DNA of 19,600 nt from UBA7803 sp041690675 (GCA_041690675.1 JAWLGU010000080.1:1-19600); one strand, 5' to 3'. Numbered from the stretch's first letter, positions 1 to 8,857 are shown. The notes: generated by a model from the letters alone, not told the origin. Numbers and translations: made by a program.

Positions 1-536
1 TAGTTCTGAAACCGGTACCGCTTCTCCGGGTCGTCCTTCGGGCCGTCCTCGTAGCTGGGGGTCCCGAACGCGTACGAGAGGCCGACGCTGAAGCCGAACC
101 GCAGTCGCAGGGGACCGAGCGCCGCGTAGGGCGTGTGGATGGCGTAGGCGAGGTCGGCCTCGAAGTTGTCCTGCAGGCCTCGATGCTTCACCGCCACTAC
201 CTCCACGCCGGTGCTCGCACCGCTGAGGAACATCCGGCTGAGCAGCCCTTCCAGCACGCGGGGCGTCCGGGTTCCGTGCAGGTAGCCGATACCGGTGAAG
301 TAGCTCTCGTCCCACTCCACGGATCCGTTCAGAAGCGCGCGCGGAAGCTCGAGCAGATCCTCGTCCACACCATGGCCGTGATACAGGCTCACGCTGCGTT
401 CGACGCGCTCGAGATCCAAACGGTTGTAATCGGCATGAGCGGCAGGAACGGGTGCGGCCAAGACCAGCGCCCAGATGAGAAACCCATACTTCCCACCACG
501 CCTGCGCCGCCTCCGCAACACCGGCGTGACCCCCAA
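1..536 (-). CDS. Secreted outer-membrane-type protein, partial (C-terminus beyond left edge)
   Basis: About 178 codons are visible, open to the window edge. The N-terminus has a run of arginines, a hydrophobic stretch (GFLIWALVLAAPVPA) and an AHA|D cleavage site, a classical Sec signal peptide. After it come alternating short stretches such as STGVEVVAVKHRG, FEADLAYAIH and LRLRFGFSVGLSYAFG, which look like amphipathic beta strands. The later tail SYEDGPKDDPEKRYR looks like a periplasmic or extracellular loop. This suggests an outer-membrane beta-barrel, possibly related to acyloxyacyl hydrolase or lipid A deacylase-like proteins, but no catalytic residues can be assigned. The start is TTG at 536 with AGGAGG (541-546) only four bases upstream; no in-frame ATG precedes the signal peptide. 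It is divergent from the gene at 683. Family assignment is weak; the secreted, membrane-associated nature is better supported. Confidence 0.6.
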   Translation of the reverse strand, partial: MGVTPVLRRRRRRGGKYGFLIWALVLAAPVPAAHADYNRLDLERVERSVSLYHGHGVDEDLLELPRALLNGSVEWDESYFTGIGYLHGTRTPRVLEGLLSRMFLSGASTGVEVVAVKHRGLQDNFEADLAYAIHTPYAALGPLRLRFGFSVGLSYAFGTPSYEDGPKDDPEKRYRFQN

Positions 537-682
537 CTTACCTCCTAGTCGTCGTCCGTTGCGACACAACCAACTTCGCGCTCCCCAACGCGTCGTCGCC
601 GCGCGATATTCTAACCAGAACCAAGCGGATTGGGCGAACCATCTGTGCCAGAATCCCAAGGGACGTTGGATTCGAGGCTCCG

Positions 683-1465
683 TTGACGCTCTGCCCGCGC
701 ATGCCTTCCCCTCTGGAACGGCGTCGGCGTCGCCGACGACTGGGGCTCGCGCGCCGCAGCAGCCGGTTGGTTGCGCTCGCGGGCCGGGGGCTCGTCCATC
801 GCTGGATTCGCCGAGCGCTGGCGGACAGTCATTCGGTACGGGCCGGGTTCCACGTCCCGATCGACTGGGCCGAGGTAGCACTCACCCGCATGCCTGCGCG
901 GCGTTGCCGTGTCGTTGGGATGACGTCGATCATCGCCGACTGGGTCGACTGCGGCGGCCTGATGCGCAACACCCTCGACTACTTCCTCGGCGCCGGGGAC
1001 TGGTCGGCGCTGGTGCGCTCCACCGACGGTGACCCGGTGCGCGAGGAGGCGCGCCAGCTCATGGAGGCGAGGCTGGAGTATCGGCGCACCGCGGGCTACC
1101 AGAGCCTCGTGGAGGCGGTGCTATCGGAGGGCGACCCGCCGCCGCGGCGCCAGGGGCGCGAGCTCCATCGGCGCGAGGACGTGGATGCCTACTTCGAGCG
1201 CTTCGTGCGGCTGTTCCGCGCCATCGAGGCGCACGGCGTGGTGCCTAACCACCGCCTGGCGGACCAGGGGCTCGCCTTCAACCAGGACCGTGGGCTCGGC
1301 GTGGCCCTGGACGCCGCGGGAGCGCTCCACCGGCTCCAGGGTGGAAATCATCGCTGGGCCATCGCGCAGGTGCTCGAGATTCCGGAGGTGCCGGTGGAGT
1401 TGCGGCTGATTCACGTGGGTGCGCCGCGGGAGGCGCTGGAGCCGTGGCTCGGCAGCCTGGACTAG
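683..1465 (+). CDS. ParB/sulfiredoxin-like domain protein of unknown function
   Basis: This is a 260-residue protein with an arginine-rich N-terminus. Its C-terminal third carries LQGGNHRWAIAQVLEIPEVPVEL (about residues 218-240; G220-G221-N222-H223-R224). That resembles the G-x-H/R-R core of ParB/Srx-fold proteins, where a substrate or nucleotide loop is followed by a hydrophobic strand. Similar uncharacterised proteins occur in exopolysaccharide and sulfotransferase gene clusters, as far as I recall, but I cannot name a reaction. There is no signal peptide and no clear membrane segment. The start is uncertain: TTG at 683 has GAGG five bases upstream, while ATG at 701 has no visible ribosome site. 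The stop overlaps the stop of the opposing gene at 1462. That the gene is real is supported by strong GC3 bias and a protein-like composition through residues 60-260. Confidence 0.7.
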   Translation: MTLCPRMPSPLERRRRRRRLGLARRSSRLVALAGRGLVHRWIRRALADSHSVRAGFHVPIDWAEVALTRMPARRCRVVGMTSIIADWVDCGGLMRNTLDYFLGAGDWSALVRSTDGDPVREEARQLMEARLEYRRTAGYQSLVEAVLSEGDPPPRRQGRELHRREDVDAYFERFVRLFRAIEAHGVVPNHRLADQGLAFNQDRGLGVALDAAGALHRLQGGNHRWAIAQVLEIPEVPVELRLIHVGAPREALEPWLGSLD

Positions 1466-1707
1466 TGCACCTGCCCTTCGCCCGCAGCATGGCGCCGGCA
1501 CTCGTCACCCAGACGCATCAGCACCTCGTCCACGGGCATGTAGATGAACTCCGTGCGCTGGTCGTAGCGGCAGCTCAACCGGGCGAGCCCCGTTTCCGGC
1601 TCGACCTCCAGCACGAAGTGCAGCCGGCCGTCGTAGGTGAAGACCCGGCCCACTACTCGGCTTTCCACGGAACGTACGTAATCGGCGATGGTAACGATGG
1701 TGTCCAT
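1462..1707 (-). CDS. Small conserved-looking hypothetical protein
   Basis: This is an 81-residue soluble protein with no signal peptide. The sequence alternates beta-type segments (SRVVGRVFTYDGRLHFVLEVE, LARLSCRYDQRTEFIYMPV) and ends in a short helix and a charged tail. It looks like a small beta-barrel or SH3-like domain. I do not recognise a family. ATG at 1707 lacks a good Shine-Dalgarno sequence; the upstream bases contain a short GACT-GGAAT-AGTC inverted repeat that could partly mask the start. The gene converges on the ParB-like gene, and both stop codons lie within the palindrome CTAG (1462-1465). It is probably monocistronic. Confidence 0.6.
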   Translation of the reverse strand: MDTIVTIADYVRSVESRVVGRVFTYDGRLHFVLEVEPETGLARLSCRYDQRTEFIYMPVDEVLMRLGDECRRHAAGEGQVH

Positions 1708-1802
1708 GTCGGAGACTATTCCAGTCCCGGGGGCTGCACTCTGTGACGTAGGTCCGCCGATTACAGCGTCTTACATAGGGCGCAAGAACCAATGACAGGC
1801 CG

Positions 1803-2461
1803 CTACTCCGCAGCCGGCGGGGCGCCCGCGTTGTAGAGCGGGGTGAAACCGAACAGCCACGGGGTCTCGGTGTCCACGTTCACCCGCACCGCCTTCAGCT
1901 CCGGCGCGCCGAACACCTCCAGGCGGACGATGTTGGCGTAGCGCGGCGGCTCGCTCTCGCCCCGGGCCTCCAGGAACGGGCGATCCACCACGAACTGGTG
2001 GGAATCGCCGTGCACCAGCAGCACCGGCTTGCCGAAGCGCTCGCCGCCGAGCCGAAGCTCTTGCAGCACCTGGCCATGAGGGCCGGAAAGCGGCCCACCC
2101 CACTCCTCGAGCCCCAGCTGACCATTCAGGAACATCTCGGCGTGCAGCACCACCACCACCGCCGGCAGGTCGTTCTCGCGCGCAATGCGGAAGCCATCGC
2201 GGATCCAGGCCGCGTTGGCTTCGTTGCGCTCGTGCGCCTCGAGCAGGGCGTCGCGCTCGCCGTAGCGGTAGTTGTTGGCGGAGCCCGGCACGTTGACGGT
2301 GAGGAAAAGCACCCCCTCGTGGAGCCAGCGCACGTTCTCCACGTACGNNNNNNNNNNNNNNNNNNNNNNNNNNNNNNNNNNNNNNNNNNNNNNNNNNNNN
2401 NNNNNNNNNNNNNNNNNNNNNNNNNNNNNNNNNNNNNNNNNNNNNNNAGGCAGCGTTTCAT
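1803..2461 (-). CDS. Calcineurin-like metallophosphoesterase, interrupted by assembly gap
   Basis: The visible C-terminal 181 codons include a nucleotide-free phosphoesterase signature. VPGSANNYRY and HERNEANAAWIRDGF are followed by a hydrophobic strand (AVVVVLHAEMF), then KPVLLVHGDSHQFVVDRPF. The H-G-D-S-H stretch matches the last metal-binding G-H-x-H-type motif of calcineurin-like phosphoesterases, and the order matches a bacterial secreted subfamily known to me by pattern. The N-terminal metal ligands (D-x-H, G-D, N-H) would lie in the missing sequence. The start is ATG at 2461, which overlaps the TGA of the upstream gene (ATGA), implying translational coupling. The visible N-terminus is only MKRCL-like before the N run at 2348-2447. 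The reading frames on the two sides do not join with exactly 100 bases, so the gap length is a placeholder. The product is probably periplasmic, but the signal peptide cannot be seen. Confidence 0.75.
2348..2447. other. Assembly gap of 100 N
   Basis: Exactly 100 consecutive N bases are present, the usual placeholder for a scaffold gap of unknown size. It falls within the metallophosphoesterase gene. For the ATG at 2461 to read into the C-terminal frame that ends at 1803, the true missing length must leave remainder 2 on division by 3; 100 leaves remainder 1. Confidence 0.99.
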
Positions 2462-2997
2462 CGCGCGTCTCCTTCCACGGTCTCAATGGTGAGCGAATCC
2501 AGCGCCTCGTTCAGCGCCGGCATGAAGCCGCTCGCCACCTGCCCGTCCGTGGCGGTCACCAGCACCCAGCGGTCGTCACGAAACAGGGAGATGACCCGGG
2601 AACGCAGCGCCAGCCCGAGGCCGAGCGGCATGCTCCACTCGATGAGGATGTCGCGCACCGGCACCCCGCCGATCTCGCGCGCCCGGGAATCCACCACGTG
2701 GCCGGGTCCGGGGAACGCCGCTGCCGCCATGGCCACGGCATCGTCCAGGGTCAGCTCGGCGGGGCGGTCGAGCACGCGGATGCTGAGAAACGGCAGCGCC
2801 GTGCCGCCGGCGGCGAAGAAGACCTCGTCGCCGAGGATGCCCTCGCGCTGCGTCCATTCGTAGGGATAGCGCAGGGCCAGCCCCAAGGCACCGTCGCGGT
2901 GCTGCTCCCAGCGCACGTCGACGAAACGGCCGAGGTCCGCCTCCGCCGCCACCGTGCCCGCAGCGGCCAGCAGCGTCAGAAAAGCCAGCAGTCGCAT
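2458..2997 (-). CDS. Secreted protein of unknown function, PsbP/DUF1795-like in appearance
   Basis: This is a 179-residue protein with a Sec signal peptide (MRLLAFLTLLAAAGTVAA). The body has LALRYPYEWTQREG near the start, then alternating strands, an amphipathic helix (LTLDDAVAMAAAAFPG), VRDILIEWSM, and a final helix with SGFMPALNEALDSLTIE. This pattern of a 'YP.W' entry strand and a closing 'al..i..Sl.i' helix is shared by small secreted PsbP/DUF1795-type proteins, so I offer that only as a resemblance. ATG at 2997 was chosen over ATG at 3030 because GGGGAGGG lies just upstream and the signal peptide begins there. Its stop overlaps the start of the metallophosphoesterase, so the two form an operon. 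It lies 56 bases downstream of glmS on the same strand and may be read through from it. Confidence 0.75.
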   Translation of the reverse strand: MRLLAFLTLLAAAGTVAAEADLGRFVDVRWEQHRDGALGLALRYPYEWTQREGILGDEVFFAAGGTALPFLSIRVLDRPAELTLDDAVAMAAAAFPGPGHVVDSRAREIGGVPVRDILIEWSMPLGLGLALRSRVISLFRDDRWVLVTATDGQVASGFMPALNEALDSLTIETVEGDAR

Positions 2998-3053
2998 GCA
3001 CCCTCCCCCATGGTTCCCCGACCCACGCATGATACTCCGGATTCACCCGGCGG

Positions 3054-4871
<1,818 letters not shown>

Positions 4872-4882
4872 GGCGATGCTCC

Positions 4883-5161
4883 TCAGCCGTAGATCATGCG
4901 CCGGATCTGCCGGAGGGTGCAGGCAGGGGCGCGGAACGGCCGCCGCTGCATCTCCTCGAGCAACCGGGGATAGATGTCCGGGTTCTTCCATCCCGCCGCG
5001 GCAAGCTCCCGATGACGCCGGGCCACGAAGTCCTCCAGGGACTCCAGGTGGTAAGCCAGCACGTCCTCCACCACCCGCCGCGCCACGCCCTGCGGCAGCC
5101 CGGCGGTGTCGGCCACGTGCGCCACCAGCTCGGCCAGATTGGGAGGGTCCCGAGGGTCCAT
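4883..5161 (-). CDS. Small helical protein of unknown function upstream of glmS
   Basis: This is a 92-residue, charge-rich protein without signal peptide or membrane segment. It appears fully helical: LAELVAHVADTAG, VARRVVEDVLAYHLESLEDFVARRHRELAAAG, then NPDIYPRLLEEMQRRPF and the C-terminal LRQIRRMIYG. I do not recognise the family. The single cysteine is near the C-terminus (PACTLRQIRR). The stop lies 11 bases before the glmS ATG, so it is the probable first gene of the glmS transcript. The start is uncertain: ATG at 5161 gives 92 residues, while an upstream in-frame ATG near 5191 would add about ten (MIGRIWQASH). Neither has a strong ribosome site. The stretch before that (MHSARSAT...) is unlikely to be coding, because it crosses two inverted repeats and the promoter region. 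Confidence 0.6.
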   Translation of the reverse strand: MDPRDPPNLAELVAHVADTAGLPQGVARRVVEDVLAYHLESLEDFVARRHRELAAAGWKNPDIYPRLLEEMQRRPFRAPACTLRQIRRMIYG

Positions 5162-5202
5162 GTGCGAAGCCTGCCATATCCGCCCAATCATGCCGATGTT
5201 TT

Positions 5203-5218
5203 TGCCCGAACTCGGGCA
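5203..5218. promoter_or_regulatory. Perfect inverted repeat, possible operator (7-bp arms)
   Basis: TGCCCGA-AC-TCGGGCA is a perfect inverted repeat with 7-bp arms and a 2-base centre. It lies in the divergent region between the 92-residue gene and the ATP-grasp gene. The adjacent T tract (5199-5203) is on the wrong side for an intrinsic terminator on either strand, so a protein-binding site fits better. The regulator is unknown. Confidence 0.35.
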
Positions 5219-5263
5219 CATTCTTGCGCTATTCCGCGCGATCAGCCGAGGACGGTCCGCGGT

Positions 5264-5280
5264 GGAGCGAAATTTGCTCC
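5264..5280. promoter_or_regulatory. Near-perfect 17-bp palindrome, possible operator
   Basis: GGAGCGAAATTTGCTCC reads almost the same on both strands (only one pair, G-T, deviates around a central A). It sits 54 bases before the GTG start of the ATP-grasp gene and 103 bases before the divergent gene's start. The A/T core in a GC-rich surrounding stands out. The regulator is unknown. Confidence 0.35.
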
Positions 5281-5333
5281 TGACTTGCCCCGATGTCGCT
5301 GACCGCGCGCTGTGCACCCGCGAGGGTAGCTAC

Positions 5334-6530
5334 GTGGATCAACCCGACCGCCCGGTGCTGTTGCTGGGCAGCATTCCCCACATCCTCCTGGCCGTGGCCC
5401 GATCCCTGGGACGGAGCGGGATCGAGGTGCACGTGGGACTGGAGTGGCCCAGCCCGGCGCTGGCGCAGTCGCGCTATGTGGCCCGGGTGTTCGACCTGCC
5501 CCGTTACCGGGAGGCGCCGGAAGCCTGGCTGCAGAGCCTGCAATCACTGGCGCAGCGGCAGCGTTACGCGCTGATCATCCCCTGCGGGGACTGGGAGAAC
5601 CTGCTGTGCCACGTCCACCGGCGCGCCCTCTCGCCGCTGACGAAGCTGGCGATTCCGAGCGCCGCGGCCCTCGACACGCTCACGGACAAGGCGGCGGCCG
5701 GTTGCCTGGCCCGTGCCCACGGCGTGTCGACCCCGCGGGAGCTGCTGGTCGCCTCCGCGGAGGCACCGTGGGCACCGCCGCCCGATGGCTTCGCGTTCCC
5801 CCTGTACCTCAAGCCCCGGCGCTCGTTCGACCTGGCCCATCCCGGGCTCTGGCAGCGGGTGATCAAGGCCGCAGGCCCCGAGCAGTTCCGCGAAGGAATG
5901 GCCGTGCTCGGCAGCCGGGGCGACGTGCTGATCCAGGAAGCCCATCCGGGCGAAGGCGTGGGGGTGGAGCTCCTGATGCGGCAGGGGCGGTCGCTGCTGG
6001 CGTTCCAGCATCGGCGGGTTCACCAGCCGCGCGACGGCGGCCCCAGCTCCTACCGCGCCAGCATGGACGTCACCGGCCACCTGCACGAGGCGGCGCTGCG
6101 CCTGCTCGGCCCGTTGCGCTACACCGGCGTGGCCATGGTGGAGTTTCTGGTGGACCCGGCGACAGGACAGTGGACGTTCCTCGAGGTGAATCCGCGATTC
6201 TGGGGTTCCCTGCCCCTGGCGGTGGCCGCCGGGGCCGACTTCCCGCGCGGTCTCTACCAGCTCATGCTCGACCAGCCGGTGGACGTTTCGGCCGACTATC
6301 GCCGGGACATCTTCTGCCGCAACTGGAGCATGGATGCCGCCTGGTTCGGCAACGAGCTGCGGCGCGGGCGCTCGGGGCGCTGGCCGCGGGCGCTGGCGCA
6401 TCTGGGGATCAATCTGCTCACCCTGCGGGAGCGCAGCGACAGCTTCACCCTCGACGATCCGCGGCCCGCGCTGCTGGAAGCCCGCCAGATGCTGCGGCGG
6501 TTGACGGACCGCAAGCACAAGCGGGCGTAG
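5334..6530 (+). CDS. ATP-grasp carboxylate-amine ligase-like protein
   Basis: This is a 398-residue cytoplasmic protein. The N-terminus VLLLGSIPHILLAVARSLGRSGIEV is a Rossmann-like pre-ATP-grasp domain. TLTDKAAAGCLARAHGVSTPRELL (about 115-138) marks the entry to the ATP-grasp fold; PLYLKPRRS (156-164) contains the ATP-binding Lys; VEFLVD (269-274) and FLEVNPRFWGS (282-292) carry the metal-binding Glu and Asn. These are hallmarks of ligases that form an acyl-phosphate and couple a carboxylate to an amine. The substrates are unknown. GTG at 5334 was chosen because GAGGG lies seven bases upstream and earlier codons run into the divergent gene and its operators. It heads a plus-strand set with two FemAB-like proteins. 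ATP-grasp plus GNAT/FemAB pairs are known in polysaccharide and exosortase clusters, which makes a role in modifying a surface polymer the likeliest guess. Confidence 0.85.
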   Translation: MDQPDRPVLLLGSIPHILLAVARSLGRSGIEVHVGLEWPSPALAQSRYVARVFDLPRYREAPEAWLQSLQSLAQRQRYALIIPCGDWENLLCHVHRRALSPLTKLAIPSAAALDTLTDKAAAGCLARAHGVSTPRELLVASAEAPWAPPPDGFAFPLYLKPRRSFDLAHPGLWQRVIKAAGPEQFREGMAVLGSRGDVLIQEAHPGEGVGVELLMRQGRSLLAFQHRRVHQPRDGGPSSYRASMDVTGHLHEAALRLLGPLRYTGVAMVEFLVDPATGQWTFLEVNPRFWGSLPLAVAAGADFPRGLYQLMLDQPVDVSADYRRDIFCRNWSMDAAWFGNELRRGRSGRWPRALAHLGINLLTLRERSDSFTLDDPRPALLEARQMLRRLTDRKHKRA

Positions 6531-6596
6531 CCGTGGTCAGCTCACACAAGGCGATGCCAGAATTCCGGCGTACCTGGGGGTACGTGGGCACCACGG
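6531..6596 (+). other. Nested inverted repeats in the ATP-grasp/GNAT intergenic gap
   Basis: CCGTGGT directly after the ATP-grasp stop (6531-6537) is the exact reverse complement of ACCACGG (6590-6596). Inside lies a perfect hairpin, CGTACC-TGGG-GGTACG (6569-6584). The structure ends ten bases before the AAGGGAG ribosome site of the next gene, so it could affect expression between the genes or bind a protein. There is no U tract, so this is not a typical terminator. Confidence 0.35.
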
Positions 6597-6620
6597 ACGA
6601 CAGCGAAGGGAGCTTCACCA

Positions 6621-7829
6621 TTGACGAGCGAGAGCCAGAGCCCCGAGAGAGCGCAGGAATGCTGGGTGGAGCTGGTCACCGACGTCGAGGAGGCGAAGCG
6701 GCGCGTGCCCCAATGGGACGCGCTGGCGGCGGAGGCCCTGGAGCCGAACCCCTACTACGAGTCGTGGATGCTGCTCCCTGCGATCCGCGCGTTCCGCCCC
6801 GATTTCCAGGATCTGGTGCTGCTGCTGATCTACTCAGCGCCCCGCCCGCGATCCGCCCACACCGCCAACGGCAGCGCTGAGCCGAAGCTCATCGGGCTGT
6901 TTCCGTTCGAGCGGCGCAAGCGCTACCGCCAGCTCCCCCTCACCCACCTGACGCTGTGGGACTACGGCTCGTGTTATGCCGGCACGCCGCTGATCCGCCG
7001 CGGCGAAGGCGAGCGCGTGCTCAATATCCTCTGGCGTTGGCTCGAGTCGGGACGCACCGGCGACCGCGCCTTCGAGTTCCGCTGGGTGCCCGGCGAGGGA
7101 CCGGTGGCACAGGCGCTCACCGACTTCTGCCGGGTGCACGTGGCCCTGAACCTGCAGAACCGGCTGTTCACCCGGGCACTGCTGGTGCCGAGAAGCTCCC
7201 ACGAGGAGTACCTGCAAGCCGCCCTGTCCGGCAACAAACGGCGTGATCTGGCGCGCAAGGAGCGCCGGCTGCGGGAGATGGGCACGCTTCGCTACGACGA
7301 GCTCGAAGGCACCGAGCACGCCGAGCGCTGGATCGAGGAGTTTCTCGCCCTGGAGGCCAGCGGCTGGAAGGGCCGCCAGGGGACGGCTCTGGCCACCCGG
7401 CCCGCCCACGCGCAGTTCTTTCGCGAGATGGCGCACGCCGCCGCCGCCCGGGGCACCCTGTGGCTCGGCGCACTGCGGCTGGACGGCAAGGCCATCGCCA
7501 TGCGCTGCAACCTGTTCTCGAAACCGGGGGCCTTCTTCTTCAAGCCCGCCTACGACGAGACGTTGGCCCGGCACTCGCCGGGGGTGCTGCTCGAGCTGGA
7601 GACCATTCGCCGGCTGCACGAGATGCCCGACGTCCAGTGGATGGATTCCTGCACCGCGCCGCACAACGAGCTGCTGAACTCCCTGTGGCTCGACCGCAAG
7701 ATCATCCAGACCATCGCCTGGGCGGACTACCACGGCGGCGCCGGCCTGGTGCTCACCGCTCATCTTCTGTTTCGCTGGGTGCGCTGCCGTGTCGGCCGCT
7801 CCAACGAGAACCCGGTGGCGCACTATTGA
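6621..7829 (+). CDS. FemAB-like GNAT-fold acyltransferase (first copy)
   Basis: This 402-residue protein has the layout of the FemAB/BioF2-like acetyltransferase group (PF13480 type). The N-terminal half has NPYYESWMLLPAIRAF and IGLFPFERRKRYRQLPLTHLTLWDYGSCYAGTPLI. The C-terminal half has LSGNKRRDLARKERRLREMGTLRY, then EEFLALEASGWKGRQGTAL, LGALRLDGKAIAMRCNLFS, FFFKPAYDETLARHSPGVLLELETIRRLHE and WMDSCTAPHNELLNSLWLDRKII. Such proteins typically transfer an aminoacyl or acyl group onto a glycan or peptide. The start TTG at 6621 is supported by AAGGGAG eight bases upstream; the next ATG is far inside. Ninety bases separate it from the ATP-grasp gene, and its TGA overlaps the next ATG by one base. 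The C-terminus (LVLTAHLLFRWVRCRVGRS) could be a membrane-associating helix. The acceptor and donor are unknown. Confidence 0.8.
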   Translation: MTSESQSPERAQECWVELVTDVEEAKRRVPQWDALAAEALEPNPYYESWMLLPAIRAFRPDFQDLVLLLIYSAPRPRSAHTANGSAEPKLIGLFPFERRKRYRQLPLTHLTLWDYGSCYAGTPLIRRGEGERVLNILWRWLESGRTGDRAFEFRWVPGEGPVAQALTDFCRVHVALNLQNRLFTRALLVPRSSHEEYLQAALSGNKRRDLARKERRLREMGTLRYDELEGTEHAERWIEEFLALEASGWKGRQGTALATRPAHAQFFREMAHAAAARGTLWLGALRLDGKAIAMRCNLFSKPGAFFFKPAYDETLARHSPGVLLELETIRRLHEMPDVQWMDSCTAPHNELLNSLWLDRKIIQTIAWADYHGGAGLVLTAHLLFRWVRCRVGRSNENPVAHY

Positions 7830-8857
7830 TGCGCCAGACGGTTCACGTCGAGCGCGGCCTCGCCCCCGACCCGGAGTGGGACGCCCTGGTCGGCGCCGCC
7901 ACGCCGCCTTCCGTGTTCCTGACATCCGGATGGCTCCACGCCTGGGCCAGCACCCTGCCCCACGGCCCGCTGATTGCGGTCCGGGTTCGGGCCGGAGATC
8001 GTCTGGTGGCGGCTGCCGCCTTCGAGCGGCAGGGCCCGCGGCTGCGCTTCGCCGGCGGGAGCCGCTCCGACTACGCCGACGTGCTGCTGGATGGCGCACT
8101 GACTGACGATCAGGCGCTGTCGGCCGTAGACGTGCTGCTCGAGGCCGCCCGCGACGCGTCACCCGGCGCCCGATACTTCCAGCTCACCCGGCTCCCCCAG
8201 CACAGCCGGATGCGGCAACTGCTGGCCCGGTCGCGGTATTTCGCCTCCGCCCGCCGCGACGCGGAAGCGCCGTGCATGGGCATGTGGGCGGCGCCGGAAA
8301 AGCTGGGCAAGAAGAGCCTCGTCCGCCACGAGCGCGGCCTGCTGCGCCGCGGCGAGCTGTCGAGCCGAACCTTCCGGGACAGCGACGCGGTGCTGCCGCG
8401 ACTCGAGGCGTTCTTCGATCTGCACGTGCGCCGCTGGCAGGCCACGCCAACCCCCAGCCTGTTCCTGGCCGACGAGAATCGGCGCTTCTACCGCGAAGCG
8501 GCCCGGGCCCTGGATGCCATCGACGCGTTGCGCTTCACCGAGCTGCGCCTGGACGGGCGCCTGGTCGCCGCCCACTTCGGCTTTTCCTGGCTCGGCACTT
8601 TCACCTGGTACAAGCCCTGCTTCGAGCCGGAGCTCGCGCGGCTCTCCCCCGGGGAGGTGCTGTTGAAACGCCTCATCGAGCAGGCCGTCACCGAGGGCAG
8701 CGAGCGATTCGACTTCACCATCGGCGGCGAAGCCTTCAAGCATCGCTTCGCCACGGAGGTCCCCCACGTCTGGAGCGCCCACGTCACGCCGTCGCGGCTG
8801 GGCTTCGAGATCAAGCGTCTGCGCGCCACCGTCCGGCGCATGCTGGCGGAGGCCTGA
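7829..8857 (+). CDS. FemAB-like GNAT-fold acyltransferase (second copy)
   Basis: This is a 342-residue paralogue-like partner of the previous gene, in the same PF13480-type group. It opens with PEWDALVGAATPPSVFLTSGWLHAWAST and IAVRVRAGDRLVAAAAFERQG. The second half has KKSLVRHERGLLRRGEL, AFFDLHVRRWQATPTPSLFLADENRRFYREAARAL, RFTELRLDGRLVAAHFGFSWLGTFTWYKPCFEPELARLSPGEVLLKRLIEQA and FDFTIGGEAFKHRFAT. The G-E-x-x-K and 'sPG..ll' elements match FemAB-like GNATs. The ATG overlaps the TGA of the first copy (TGATG), so the two are translationally coupled. This suggests they work together, perhaps as successive transferases or a heterodimer. It is 40-60 residues shorter than the first copy. Specific substrates cannot be read from sequence. 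Confidence 0.8.
   Translation: MRQTVHVERGLAPDPEWDALVGAATPPSVFLTSGWLHAWASTLPHGPLIAVRVRAGDRLVAAAAFERQGPRLRFAGGSRSDYADVLLDGALTDDQALSAVDVLLEAARDASPGARYFQLTRLPQHSRMRQLLARSRYFASARRDAEAPCMGMWAAPEKLGKKSLVRHERGLLRRGELSSRTFRDSDAVLPRLEAFFDLHVRRWQATPTPSLFLADENRRFYREAARALDAIDALRFTELRLDGRLVAAHFGFSWLGTFTWYKPCFEPELARLSPGEVLLKRLIEQAVTEGSERFDFTIGGEAFKHRFATEVPHVWSAHVTPSRLGFEIKRLRATVRRMLAEA

Noticed and set aside
2462..2486. Start of the metallophosphoesterase at 2486 through the N gap
   Set aside because: The frame exists only because N bases do not create stop codons; the residues before the gap overlap the previous gene out of frame, and the ATGA-coupled start at 2461 is better.
5203..5218. Intrinsic terminator at the GCCCGA/TCGGGC repeat
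   Set aside because: The T tract lies before the hairpin on the plus strand and would be A residues after it on the minus strand, so neither strand gives a hairpin followed by U.
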